Program-made: the position numbers and the translations under genes | From: Agarivorans sp. Toyoura001 | GTDB lineage: Bacteria; Pseudomonadota; Gammaproteobacteria; Enterobacterales; Celerinatantimonadaceae | DNA: 64,000 bases | Assembly (NCBI RefSeq): GCF_005405585.1 | Contig: NZ_BJEQ01000004.1 | Coordinates: 1-64,000, forward strand | Direction of reading: 5' to 3' | Part shown: piece by piece, positions 45,137 through 54,309 of the stretch | Layout: the number at the start of each line of letters is the position of its first letter | How positions within the stretch are numbered: position 1 is the first letter of the stretch | Notes under the pieces: generated by a model | The model's database searches: none | What the model was told of the DNA's origin: nothing | Seen by the model: only the letters and a program-made list of their open reading frames with translations

Positions 45137-46093
45137 TTAGATATCACTAAACTGTTGATTCAGCTTTAAAGCTAAAATCTGTTCAGCTATATCTTGGGAG
45201 CTGGCATACAACACGCCTTGCTGATTCATAAAGCTAGAACCTGAGTTATTTAGCGCTAGGGTTTGACCCAAACTGTCACTTACCCACGCTCCTCTTCCCC
45301 TTGCAATAGCAGCGGTAGCGGCAAAATCCCAAATGCTGCCACCGCCCTCGTTGCGCTTAGCTAGTTTCAAGTAAAAAGCATCATTGCTTTCCATTGCTGA
45401 GCAAGCGTTTACTACCGCGCCAGCATCTTGATTAACCACTAACTCTTGGTAGCCTAAACGATTAGCTAAGGCGCTTAGCTGCTGCTTTAGCGGGCTAAAG
45501 TAGGCTTCTTTCAAGCTACTTCTATCACAGTAAAATACTAAGGCTTGGTTAATTTTAGCCGTGCTAAGGCTAAACGTTTGCTGCTGTTTAATGCTTCGGT
45601 ATTGATGGGAGTTCACGTCAAAGTAGCTGTGATACAAAACTTTGGAGAAGGGAAGGTATACCACTCCAATCAATGGCTGACCTTGCTTGTTTACAAGGGC
45701 GATAGACACCGCGCAACCATTGCCGCCTTCAATAAAGGGTAGGGTGCCATCAAGAGGGTCAATGGCCCAAAATGCTGGTTGAGTGAGCCTTGGGTGTTGG
45801 CTAAGACTGTGTTGCTGAGTATTTTCTTCGGCTAATACCGCCAGCTCAAATTGCTGAGTAGCCTGTTTCAAGTGGTCTAAAATCAATTGCTCACAGTACA
45901 CATCAACCTGAGTCACCACTTGCGCACTTAAACTTAGGGTAGAAGATTTGCGATCAACCTCTAGTGAGCTACGCGGGAAAGCGGCGATGTACTCACCGGC
46001 TTGTTGTGCGGCTTCAATGGCGAGTTGCGTAAGCTGCTCAAGGTTCGCCGCGCTAAATGGGCAGGATATTGATGGATGATTAATGCTATTCAC
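45137..46093 (-). CDS. Inositol monophosphatase-superfamily phosphatase
   Basis: 318 residues. Mg/Li-sensitive phosphatase motifs: 'LAVLAEENT' (metal Glu pair), 'FWAIDPLDGTLPFIEGGNGCAVSIALV' (DPLDGT motif, metal Asp pair) and 'GGGSIWDFAATAAIARGRGAWVSD' (WDxA motif). Resembles inositol-1-phosphatase, CysQ or HisN-like enzymes without settling the substrate. GTG start at 46093 shares one base with the stop of the upstream kinase-like gene, so the two are coupled. A phosphorylation/dephosphorylation pair on one small molecule is an attractive guess. Confidence 0.85.
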   Translation of the reverse strand: MNSINHPSISCPFSAANLEQLTQLAIEAAQQAGEYIAAFPRSSLEVDRKSSTLSLSAQVVTQVDVYCEQLILDHLKQATQQFELAVLAEENTQQHSLSQHPRLTQPAFWAIDPLDGTLPFIEGGNGCAVSIALVNKQGQPLIGVVYLPFSKVLYHSYFDVNSHQYRSIKQQQTFSLSTAKINQALVFYCDRSSLKEAYFSPLKQQLSALANRLGYQELVVNQDAGAVVNACSAMESNDAFYLKLAKRNEGGGSIWDFAATAAIARGRGAWVSDSLGQTLALNNSGSSFMNQQGVLYASSQDIAEQILALKLNQQFSDI

Positions 46094-47076
46094 TAAGCTA
46101 GGGCCTTAAGCGCACGTTGGGTTTGTTGTTCGCTGTAACTATTGAGTTTCCAATGGTCAGGGCTCCAGCCAAGCAGAAACCGCTGAAAGTCGGCCCAGGC
46201 GAAGGGATATAACGCGCGCCACTGACGTTCTAGCTCGGCAACGTTTACTAAGCTTATCTTATAGTGCGAAATAGCCTGCTTAAGCTGGTTAAAGTAGACT
46301 TCAAGAAAATGGTCTTGTTGTTCAAAACATTGCTGTTCACTTAAACAGCTGCCCATAAACAAGACTAAATCCTGAATGCCACAGCCTTTACCCACGTATT
46401 GAAAGTCTACCGCAGCTGCTTGGCTCACCTCTTGGTTAAAGCAAAAATTAGCAAGTTTGGCATCTCCGTGAATCAAACAATGGTAGTCACTGTTTTGTAG
46501 TTGTTGGTCGATGGCCGTCGCTGCTTGCTTGAGTGGACTATCTTCCATGGCAGCGAGTTCGTCTGGGCGGGTAGCTAAATGCCAGTAGCTACCTTGTTGC
46601 CAAAGTTGTGCTGCTGAGGCTTGTAAAAAACGCGCATGAAAGTAAGCCAGCCAACGCACACATATCAATGCTTGTTCTGCGCTTACTTGTTGTTTTACTT
46701 GATTGAAACCGAGAGTATGTAAGTCTTCAAGAACCAGCCATTGTTGATTGTTATCTGCACTTAGGTCTAACAGGCTTGGAACGTAACAATTGTTATCACA
46801 GGCTGCTGCAAAGTGTTGATACCAAGCAAGTTCAACTTGATAAGAGCGAACTTTACGCTGGTGAGAGCCTTGAGTATTCCATCCGCGAGGGTGTTCTACT
46901 TGCTCTGGATAACGAATATTTTTAACCACTAGGCTAGAGCGCAACCCCTGCTTAAAGTGCACTCTTAGTAATTCGCCATATCCGCCCCATAGTGACTGAA
47001 TCAACTCGCTATGGTGAATCTGTTTGGTTTGGTTTATTTGGCAAAGTTTTGCTTGTTGTTGGATACTTAAAGACAT
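46093..47076 (-). CDS. Aminoglycoside phosphotransferase/EcKinase-like small-molecule kinase
   Basis: 327 residues from ATG 47076; the frame also has earlier starts up to 47148 that add an unlikely leader. Kinase-like fold: 'SLVVKNIRYP' (ATP Lys), 'QWLVLEDL' hinge, catalytic loop 'CLIHGDAKLANFCF' (HGDxxxxN), and 'AAVDFQYVGKGCGIQDLVLFMGSCL' (DFQ in place of DFG/DxD). This form of the loop is that of the ecdysteroid kinase-like and choline kinase-like families. Substrate unknown. Coupled to the following IMPase-type phosphatase. Confidence 0.8.
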   Translation of the reverse strand: MSLSIQQQAKLCQINQTKQIHHSELIQSLWGGYGELLRVHFKQGLRSSLVVKNIRYPEQVEHPRGWNTQGSHQRKVRSYQVELAWYQHFAAACDNNCYVPSLLDLSADNNQQWLVLEDLHTLGFNQVKQQVSAEQALICVRWLAYFHARFLQASAAQLWQQGSYWHLATRPDELAAMEDSPLKQAATAIDQQLQNSDYHCLIHGDAKLANFCFNQEVSQAAAVDFQYVGKGCGIQDLVLFMGSCLSEQQCFEQQDHFLEVYFNQLKQAISHYKISLVNVAELERQWRALYPFAWADFQRFLLGWSPDHWKLNSYSEQQTQRALKALA

Positions 47077-47357
47077 TAAAATAATTGTGGTTCGAGTATC
47101 TAGATATAGTACGTCATACGAGCACCTAAACACGAGTGTGACTATCAAGTTTAATTTCTTGTTGTTTACCCATGGGCTGTTTGATTCAGCGTTGGCGAGC
47201 TTAACACTAAATAAAGTTGACCAAGTTATCAGTTTTATTATCTAGCTGTATATATAGGCTTTTTCCCGAGCTTTATGTGACCATCTTGGCATCGATTATT
47301 GAGTAAATATCTTACTATAGCGAGTGTTCAAGTTTGCCTGGGAGGGCGATTTCAAGT

Positions 47358-50300
47358 ATGCCCCAAGTAGACCATTTCTCTAAGCGATTGACCATTGACT
47401 GGCAATTAGCGCTGCAAAACAAAGCAAGTTTTAGCTTTTTCCAGTGTTCCGACCCTGAAAACTTAGCGCGTTGTGCTTCTGATTTTTCAGAGCAGCAAGC
47501 AGTGCCGATGTACATGATTACGCTCAACAATCTTAGTGCTTATTCGCCCTATAGTGCTTTGTTTGCCTTGTTAACCGCTCGTTTTGAATGCTCACCGTAT
47601 ACTGCCAAAGAATTATCGAAAAAAGTCACCGACTTTGTTCCTCTGCAGCAGAATATATGCGACATGTTAGAAGGCAAACCCTATTCCCGCAGTGAAATGG
47701 TCATAGTGGATGATTTGTACTTTGAGCAGCAATCTATTGAAAAAGCGATCCTTAAGTTAACCGAACTGTTGGTGCTAGAGCCTTGTTTGGTAGTGCTTAG
47801 TGGTTGGCACTTTGCTTCTGCTTCGGCCATTCAGCTGGTCAAAGCTTTGGTCAATCAAAAACCTAACCTTCCGCTAATGGTATTGGTATCAATTGATACT
47901 CAATATGCCTTAGCCAATCGCCAAGACGATGAAGCGTGGGAAGGGTTTCTAGATTGGTTAGACGACACCACGCTGATTCACAAAGTACCTGCAAGCCAAT
48001 CGCCTTTAAAAGCACGTTGGCAGTATCGTGATTGTATAAAAAGTGCAGACGCCTTAGTGGCCGAAAATATTGCTTTTATGGCTTGGCCAGAAGCTGAAAT
48101 GGCGGCGCGTTTAATGCTTGAAAGCAACGATTTAGACGATGCTACAAAAGCTAGCTTGCAGCTTCAGTTAGCTGAAGCCTTGCTTTATCAAGGCGAGTTG
48201 AATTCTGCGGTGACCGAATTAGAGTTGCTACAAGTGTTTCAAGAAACCTTAGAGCCGGCGTTTAATAAAGTACATTTACTTAATTTGTTAAGTATTACCC
48301 TGGTACAGCAGCAAAGCTTTGAAGAAGCGATGCAATGTTCAGAAGCAGCCTTAGAGTTGGCAGAGCAAGCGGCCGATGGGCACTTGTTAGCGCAATCTTT
48401 ATTTGTGAATTTTTATGCCCACGATAAGTCATCTACACCTTTACAGTTACTTGAGTTTGAACATCTAGACAAAGTATTGAAGCAATACAATATGGATTGT
48501 TCACGCCTGTATGCACTGCGTAACTACTACACGTATTTGCGGTTTTATGAAGAGCTCGATTCAACTATTGCACTAGATTTTACTCAGCAAGCACTGATAC
48601 TGGCTCGCCGTATGGGGCATCGCCAAGGCATTGCCGCCAGCTATCACAGCAAAGGCATTATTTATTCTTACATTAGCCGTTACCACGCTACGTTTCGTTG
48701 TTTTGCTGTAAGTTCGCGTATTCGCGAACAACTGGGTGAAGCCAGCGAACGGGTAAGAATGTATAACGGTACCGGTTACTTTAATACCTTGTTGGAAAAA
48801 TACCCAGAAGCACAACAGCAATACCTAGCCGCTTATTCTATTGCTCGCCATACTGGTGATTACTCGGAATTAGTAGTTACTTTGTACAACTTTGCGTGGT
48901 TGTATTTTTGTACCCGAGATTACCAGCAAGCCTGTGACGTATTAGAGCAGTTAGTGCGAATTTGTCGTATACGCCAAATGACTCACTTTCCTTTTCGTAA
49001 CCTTTACGATGTATTTAGTCTAAAAGGCTTTTGCCATACTAAATTAGGTGAGTTAGCTCGTGCCCAGCAGTGTTTAGAACGCATGCAAGGTTTACCATTT
49101 AACCCGTCTAGTACTGGTGCCTTTTTAAGAGCATTATTGCAAGGCTCACTTGATGTTGTAGATGACCGACTCGATGAGGCTCAGCAAACCTTTGAAAAAG
49201 CGCCCGCCTTGTTAGGCGAAGTCGTGGATATGGATAGCCGCCTACTGCCGCAATGCAGTACCGAATTATTGGAAGTCTATAGCCGACAAGGTAACTGGGA
49301 AGCGTGCGATAGATTGCTGCAATCTAGCTTAGCCATGTGCGAATCCTTAGTCTTGCCGCGTTTCACCGAAATTTTTAAGGGTATAAAAAAGGTTATTGAT
49401 AAACGTAATGCCTTTTATGCTAAAGACATTGAGAAGTTTCCGCTAAACGATGTTTCTTTAAACTTGCTCGATTTGGTGCGTAATGCCAAGCAAGATACTC
49501 AGTTACGGCAAGTGCAGCAGCGGCTGCGCGAGATGCAGTTGATTAGCCGAATGCAATCATTGCCTGAACGTTTTGAAAGCACCATGGATTTAGCCGTTGA
49601 GAGCTTAAAACTGGTGTGTGGCAATTTTACCGTGCAAGTCGGCATGATTCATCACTTTACTTCTGAAGGTTGGACAGAGTGGACTCATGTAGGAAAAGCG
49701 ATTCCCGAAGAACAAGTACAACATTATTTAGCCCATATTGAAGATAACCATACCACCTGGATAAACAACAGTTTTAGCTCCAAAGGTGAAGATGGAAAAC
49801 GCGCGACGTATAACTCATTAGCCTGTTTACCTATTTTTGTTGATGAGCACCTTTATGGCGCTTTAACGCTTTGTAACTTTAATAGTAACCGTTACTTCGA
49901 TAGACAAGATCAAGACACTTTAAATCTTATTAGTCGCCAGTTAGGCAGCCAATTACAGCAACTAAAACACCGCGAAAATTTGCTGAAAATGTCGACCACA
50001 GACTCGCTTACGGGCTTATTTAATCGCCAAGCTTTGTTGGCACGATTAGACCAAGAATTGGTGATGTTTGAGCAGCAAAATGGCACGTATCACTGTTCGT
50101 TGGCTTATATCGACTTGGACAATTTTAAAATCGTTAACGACTTGCTTGGTCATGATGTTGGCGACAAAGTACTTAGCGCGTTTGCCGATTTACTCGTACA
50201 AACCATGCGTGCTGGAGACATTATTGCGCGCTGGGGCGGCGACGAATTTGTGGTGGTGTTTCCTAGTGCAAATCATGCTCAAGCAAAACTTACCGCAGAA

Positions 50301-50558
50301 CGTTTACTCACTAATTTACAGAACCGAAATCACTTTAAGAATGAATTGAGTGCTTGGGCTGATAAACCAGAGTTAGTGACCGAACTGCCAGATTTAAGCT
50401 GCTCAATTGGTATCACTGATTGCGGTGGAGTAGAGCATGCCGACCTAAATGAAGATTGGCTGCTTAAACAAGCAGATCGCGCTTTATATCGCGCTAAAGC
50501 TGAAGGCAAAGGACGCGTTAGCGTGATGAGCTTAAGCCAAGAGTTTGTTTTAGATTAA
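47358..50558 (+). CDS. Large TPR-GAF-GGDEF diguanylate cyclase
   Basis: 1066 residues from ATG 47358; a TTG at 47334 would add eight residues. N-terminal region (1 to about 240) looks like a STAND/MalT-type ATPase module that lost its P-loop: a Walker B-like 'EMVIVDDLYFEQQS' and 'LVVLSGWHFASASAIQLVKAL' remain, but no GxxxxGK(S/T) is present. Then TPR-like repeats (about 250-700), a GAF-type domain (about 750-880) and GGDEF (about 895-1055) with intact 'RWGGDEFVVVF' and an I-site RxxD (RAGD) just before. Expected to make c-di-GMP with product inhibition. No membrane segment. Confidence 0.88.
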   Translation: MPQVDHFSKRLTIDWQLALQNKASFSFFQCSDPENLARCASDFSEQQAVPMYMITLNNLSAYSPYSALFALLTARFECSPYTAKELSKKVTDFVPLQQNICDMLEGKPYSRSEMVIVDDLYFEQQSIEKAILKLTELLVLEPCLVVLSGWHFASASAIQLVKALVNQKPNLPLMVLVSIDTQYALANRQDDEAWEGFLDWLDDTTLIHKVPASQSPLKARWQYRDCIKSADALVAENIAFMAWPEAEMAARLMLESNDLDDATKASLQLQLAEALLYQGELNSAVTELELLQVFQETLEPAFNKVHLLNLLSITLVQQQSFEEAMQCSEAALELAEQAADGHLLAQSLFVNFYAHDKSSTPLQLLEFEHLDKVLKQYNMDCSRLYALRNYYTYLRFYEELDSTIALDFTQQALILARRMGHRQGIAASYHSKGIIYSYISRYHATFRCFAVSSRIREQLGEASERVRMYNGTGYFNTLLEKYPEAQQQYLAAYSIARHTGDYSELVVTLYNFAWLYFCTRDYQQACDVLEQLVRICRIRQMTHFPFRNLYDVFSLKGFCHTKLGELARAQQCLERMQGLPFNPSSTGAFLRALLQGSLDVVDDRLDEAQQTFEKAPALLGEVVDMDSRLLPQCSTELLEVYSRQGNWEACDRLLQSSLAMCESLVLPRFTEIFKGIKKVIDKRNAFYAKDIEKFPLNDVSLNLLDLVRNAKQDTQLRQVQQRLREMQLISRMQSLPERFESTMDLAVESLKLVCGNFTVQVGMIHHFTSEGWTEWTHVGKAIPEEQVQHYLAHIEDNHTTWINNSFSSKGEDGKRATYNSLACLPIFVDEHLYGALTLCNFNSNRYFDRQDQDTLNLISRQLGSQLQQLKHRENLLKMSTTDSLTGLFNRQALLARLDQELVMFEQQNGTYHCSLAYIDLDNFKIVNDLLGHDVGDKVLSAFADLLVQTMRAGDIIARWGGDEFVVVFPSANHAQAKLTAERLLTNLQNRNHFKNELSAWADKPELVTELPDLSCSIGITDCGGVEHADLNEDWLLKQADRALYRAKAEGKGRVSVMSLSQEFVLD

Positions 50559-50580
50559 TTTTTTCTAGCTGTGAAGATGA

Positions 50581-50609
50581 AGCGTTAGCGGGTAGCTAGC
50601 GCTTTTTTA
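50581..50609 (+). terminator. Terminator of the GGDEF gene
   Basis: AGCGTTAGC-GGGTA-GCTAGCGCT (one G-T pair) followed by TTTTTT, 23 bases after the stop. Confidence 0.88.
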
Positions 50610-50687
50610 TTGCTCTGGTACTTGCCTTAAGCGCTATAGAACTTTTACAGTGGCAATATTATTGAGTGTAACTCCAAAGGATTGATA

Positions 50688-51698
50688 GTGACGAAGTTGT
50701 TAACTGGGCTAGTTGTAGTGTTCACCGTAGGCCTGATTGTGGCGTGTAGTTCGTCGGATAAGGTTTATCAAAACAACCATATTCCCCCTATAGAGAAAAA
50801 CCCTTTCAAGTTTTTGTATGTTCGCTATTTTGGCGAGCAAGTGTGGGCTGACCAAGCTGCCCAGGCCAGCGATATTCCACGTCAAACGGTAGATATAGCG
50901 CTAATCAATAACCCGCAGCAAACCAATAAAATTACCTGGCTAGGCCACTCTAGCTTCTTGGTGCAGTTACCTAGTGTTACTTTTCTTACAGATCCCGTGT
51001 TTAGTGAACGCGTATCGCCGGTGAGTTTTGCTGGCCCTAAACGATTAGTCCCGCTTACCTTTAATCCGGAAGATTTGCCAAAGATTGATTTTGTGGTGAT
51101 CTCACACAATCATTATGACCACCTAGATAAAATGGCAGTTAAAGCCTTAGGTAACTCTACCCATTACTTAGTTCCCGAGGGCTTAGGTGCTTGGTTTGAA
51201 AAAATGGGGGTGGATAGCAACAATATTAGTGAATTGGCTTGGTGGGATTCAGAACAGCGAGCAAATACCCAGATTACAGCTACGCCTAGTCAGCATTGGT
51301 CAGCACGTGGTTTGTTTGACCGCAATAAAAGCCATTGGGCCAGTTGGTTAATTGAAGTAGACAACAAACGTTTATGGTTTGCCGGAGACACTGGTTACAA
51401 CCCTTACGACTTCAAGGAAATTGGCCAATGGGCGGGTGAGATAGATTTAGCTTTTATCCCTATTGGAGCCTACGCCCCTCGCGACTTTATGAAAGACCAG
51501 CACGTGAACGTGCCTGAGGCGATTAAGATTCATAATGATGTGCGCTCAAAACTGTCGATAGGCATGCACTGGGGCACATACCCTTTAACCGCTGAGCCTG
51601 TAATGGAGCCTGCAGAGCAATTAATAGAGCTGAGCGAGCACGCTAAACAAGGTGAGTTTGTGAGTATGGCAATTGGTGAAACACTGCGATTAGAATAA
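50688..51698 (+). CDS. Metallo-beta-lactamase-fold lipoprotein (NAPE-PLD/UlaG-like)
   Basis: 336 residues from GTG 50688, seven bases after an AAAGGA site; TTG 50682 is too close to it. Lipoprotein signal with lipobox 'LIVAC|SSS'. The fold motif is 'VISHNHYDHLDKMAV' (HxHxDH), preceded by 'ITWLGHSSFLVQLPSVTFLTDPVFSERVSPVSFAGPKRLV', followed by 'WFAGDTGYNPYDFKEIG', and 'GMHWGTYPL'. This pattern is that of N-acyl-phosphatidylethanolamine phospholipase D-like bacterial proteins. Membrane-anchored in the periplasm; phospholipid-derived substrate is inferred. Confidence 0.87.
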   Translation: MTKLLTGLVVVFTVGLIVACSSSDKVYQNNHIPPIEKNPFKFLYVRYFGEQVWADQAAQASDIPRQTVDIALINNPQQTNKITWLGHSSFLVQLPSVTFLTDPVFSERVSPVSFAGPKRLVPLTFNPEDLPKIDFVVISHNHYDHLDKMAVKALGNSTHYLVPEGLGAWFEKMGVDSNNISELAWWDSEQRANTQITATPSQHWSARGLFDRNKSHWASWLIEVDNKRLWFAGDTGYNPYDFKEIGQWAGEIDLAFIPIGAYAPRDFMKDQHVNVPEAIKIHNDVRSKLSIGMHWGTYPLTAEPVMEPAEQLIELSEHAKQGEFVSMAIGETLRLE

Positions 51699-51760
51699 GC
51701 ACTAGTGAACTAAGGCTTGGCGTTTACATCATAACCGTAGCGCTTAACGTAGTTATGGCC

Positions 51761-52451
51761 TTAGCCTAAGTAATCCCACTCAGTACAAATAGTTGGGTAG
51801 TTGTTTAGCAGGTCATTTAAGTGGGTAATTTCTTGGTTCATGTTGCCGTTAGGCGCGCCATAAAAGTGAAAGCCTACCGAGGTATTGCTCCAATCAATCC
51901 AAGAGTATTGATCAACGATACTTTTCATATTCAGCGCAATTGAATGGAACGAGAACATAATAATATAGTGTTGAGGTGCATCACGTCTTACTTGTTGGTA
52001 GACCTGAGGCATTGGCTCCATAAAAGCAGATGATTTGTAATCTGCGTCATTCCAGGCTTGTTCATTGTTCAATTCATAATAAACCAAGTCATTATCTTTA
52101 TAGCGGCTTGCCACCTTACGCCAGAATTCAGCCATCATGTCAAAGCCACGAGTGCGTTGGAATTCACTTCATCTACCGACCAATTAGCCCCTAGACTAGG
52201 TGTCCCTTTTGGATCCCAAGCAACAAAGGGGTCAACCTACGCCACTCGAACGGTATTAAAACCTAAGTTTTTACATTCCTCCGCAATTCAATATTGGTAG
52301 TGACAGTGCGCTAGGTTTTGCATAAGGGTTACCGAGGGGCATCGGTGCTCTCGCATTACTTGGCCATTTTATCGGTTAATGTCGCGGCATTTCATCCGTA
52401 TGCTAGGTTAGCCATTACAAGTAATAACAATACTCTTATTAGTTTGTTCAT
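51761..52451 (-). pseudogene. Decayed GH5-type endoglucanase
   Basis: The largest open part (51761-52138) encodes 125 residues with 'FWRKVASRYKDNDLVYYELNNEQAWND' (corresponding to the Asn-Glu acid/base region of GH5 cellulases), 'VGFHFYGAP' and 'PTICTEWDYLG' (nucleophile Glu region). Upstream pieces in other frames look like the missing half: a signal peptide 'MNKLIRVLLLLVMANLAYG' from ATG 52451 that hits a stop, then 'IAEECKNLGFNTVRV' followed by a stop, and 'VDPFVAWDPKGTPSLGANWSVDEVNSNALVAFDMMAEFW'. At least two in-frame stops and two frameshifts. The C-terminal part also looks short. Not functional. Confidence 0.8.
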
Positions 52452-52467
52452 TAGCTGTTCATTAGCT
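52446..52467. repeat. Two tandem 11-base repeats at the start of the GH5 pseudogene
   Basis: GTTCATTAGCT twice in a row, the first copy overlapping the ATG of the GH5 remnant. Each copy creates an ATG on the minus strand. A slippage duplication that would disturb the ribosome site. Confidence 0.7.
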
Positions 52468-52532
52468 GTTCCATTTAGAGTTGCGGGTTAAGCAAGGGTT
52501 GTACGGCACAACCAACCCTTGCAGGTTTGTTG

Positions 52533-53912
52533 TCAGTTCGCAGCGGGTTTATAGGTATTGCCGGTTAGGGTGAGCGCATACAGCGTTGATAACGCCATGC
52601 CGTAGTAATCGTTGTTGGCATTCTCATAACCGTTTGCACCTATGTTCCACGGTAAACTACCATTGAGGGTTTCGTTAACCCAATGGTTGGTATAGTTGTT
52701 TGCGTTAGCGGGGTACCAATCATAAAGCATGGCTGCAACCGCAAAGCCGCCAGAAAATGACCGCCCGTTGTAACCGGCGCTATTACCAGTAGATCGAGCA
52801 ATATCAGCCTCAATACCTGATATGTCTCCGTTGTTGGAATTGTTGACAAGGTCATTGATTAAACGGCGTGTCCAGTTACGCGATTCGTCGGTGCCATACC
52901 AGGCGTAGTCCATGGTCACTCTCCATGGGATACGTGAAGCGTCTGAACCATAATTAGTACTGCGACCGGATACATCGCTGCCGTCTAGCTTCATCCAATC
53001 AGGCACAAAGGTTTTGTCTCCGTTAGGGCCCGCTTTTTGTTTATCTAGCAACTTGGCATATAAATCACGTGCAGCTGAATTCCAGCGATCGTTGGTGTTG
53101 CTTACTTTGCTGTCTAATGCGGCCACTTCTGCAAAGAAACGGAAAAAAGCAGGAATGGAGTATGAGGCATCAATTTCGTCTTTACAGGGATCAAAATTAG
53201 ATTTTTGGTAGGGCTTAACAACCCAAGTGCCACCGTCGTCGGCGCACCAATGCAGCCAGTTGTCGTGTAGTTCGTTAACGATGTGAATGGCCTCAGCGCG
53301 ATAATCAATACCGGTACCGCTCCATTTGTCTGCGGCAACAAATAAGGCCATCGCGATATCAACATCGCCATCGGTAGCAGGGCCGCCACCGCCAGCACCA
53401 AAGCAGGTTTGGTTTTGACCCACAATGCCGTAACAAATTTGATTAGTTACTGGAGAGGCGTTGTCCCATACCAACCAAGGCATTAAGGCAGCGTTGTTAT
53501 CATCAATAGTTTTTTTGTAAAAACGGTACAGTTTATCGAAGCGAGTCTTGTCGTTGCCATAAGCGGTAATCAGCATACCGTAGCCCATGCCTTCGGAGGC
53601 GGTAGCGTAAGCATCCTTACTTACGTTTCCGCTGCCATCACGCAATGCACCGCCAGATCCCCATTTTACACGGGCTTTATCGCTACCAACATTAACGATG
53701 TAGTTATCTACAAAACGATTGTAAATGGTGTTCAATTCAGAGGCGCTAATTGCGTTGTTATCGGGTAGCAAAATACCACCCCAATATCCGGAGTTGGCTA
53801 AATTTTGCTTGCTAAGCGCTGCTTCTGCCGAAAAGCCGGTAGCACTTAGTAGTAACACTGAGCTAAACAGTGCACAGCTAAAGAGTGGTCGCGTAGTTAT
53901 AAAAGGCTTCAT
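52533..53912 (-). CDS. GH8 family glycoside hydrolase (endoglucanase-type), secreted
   Basis: 459 residues. Signal peptide 1-31 (cut near 'GFSAEA'). (alpha/alpha)6-barrel GH8 with general acid Glu107 in 'TASEGMGYGMLITAYG', the Asp cluster in 'ATDGDVDIAMALFVAADKW' (about 180-186), and 'RIPWRVTMDYAWYG'. The family cleaves beta-1,4-linked glucans, xylan, lichenan or chitosan; the sequence alone does not separate them. No carbohydrate-binding module. A cellulase remnant lies directly downstream, so this was a two-enzyme glucan cluster. The ATG at 53912 is followed by a 397-base spacer to WYL. Confidence 0.9.
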   Translation of the reverse strand: MKPFITTRPLFSCALFSSVLLLSATGFSAEAALSKQNLANSGYWGGILLPDNNAISASELNTIYNRFVDNYIVNVGSDKARVKWGSGGALRDGSGNVSKDAYATASEGMGYGMLITAYGNDKTRFDKLYRFYKKTIDDNNAALMPWLVWDNASPVTNQICYGIVGQNQTCFGAGGGGPATDGDVDIAMALFVAADKWSGTGIDYRAEAIHIVNELHDNWLHWCADDGGTWVVKPYQKSNFDPCKDEIDASYSIPAFFRFFAEVAALDSKVSNTNDRWNSAARDLYAKLLDKQKAGPNGDKTFVPDWMKLDGSDVSGRSTNYGSDASRIPWRVTMDYAWYGTDESRNWTRRLINDLVNNSNNGDISGIEADIARSTGNSAGYNGRSFSGGFAVAAMLYDWYPANANNYTNHWVNETLNGSLPWNIGANGYENANNDYYGMALSTLYALTLTGNTYKPAAN

Positions 53913-54309
53913 TTTATATCCTTATGTTTTTGTATTTGTTAGCGTTAACATCTGTAGTTTATATTTTGTACATATTGAGTTGGGGGAGGCTAAGGCTTGG
54001 CGCTAAAATTATGTGACGTAGATGTGTGATGTAAAACAGGATTATTTTTTAAATTTTTGATAATTAAATATAAATTGATTTCATAGGTATCGTCTTGTTT
54101 TGCGGCTTACGGCAGGTGTTTTGATTAAAAATCAATTTGAGATGTAAAAAATAATGATCAATATTTGATATTTATAGTGCTATGGAAGTAACGGGTTGCA
54201 GTTTTGTTTGCTGCCCATCAACACTAAAATAAGTGCTAATCAAAATGATTGCCTGTCTAAAGCTCCCTTGTTAATATTTTTGCTTTCTGGGAATGTAGAG
54301 TGTTAATTA
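53913..54309. promoter_or_regulatory. AT-rich divergent region between the GH8 and WYL genes
   Basis: About 400 bases, no gene. Two inverted repeats stand out: TTGAT-N5-ATCAA at 54121-54135 and ATCAA-TAT-TTGAT at 54157-54169. Either could be an operator for the WYL regulator or for glucan-responsive control of the GH8 gene. Confidence 0.5.

Noticed and set aside
54121-54135. TTGAT-N5-ATCAA as an FNR site near the GH8 gene
   Set aside because: The spacer is five rather than four bases, so the half-sites are out of register for FNR.
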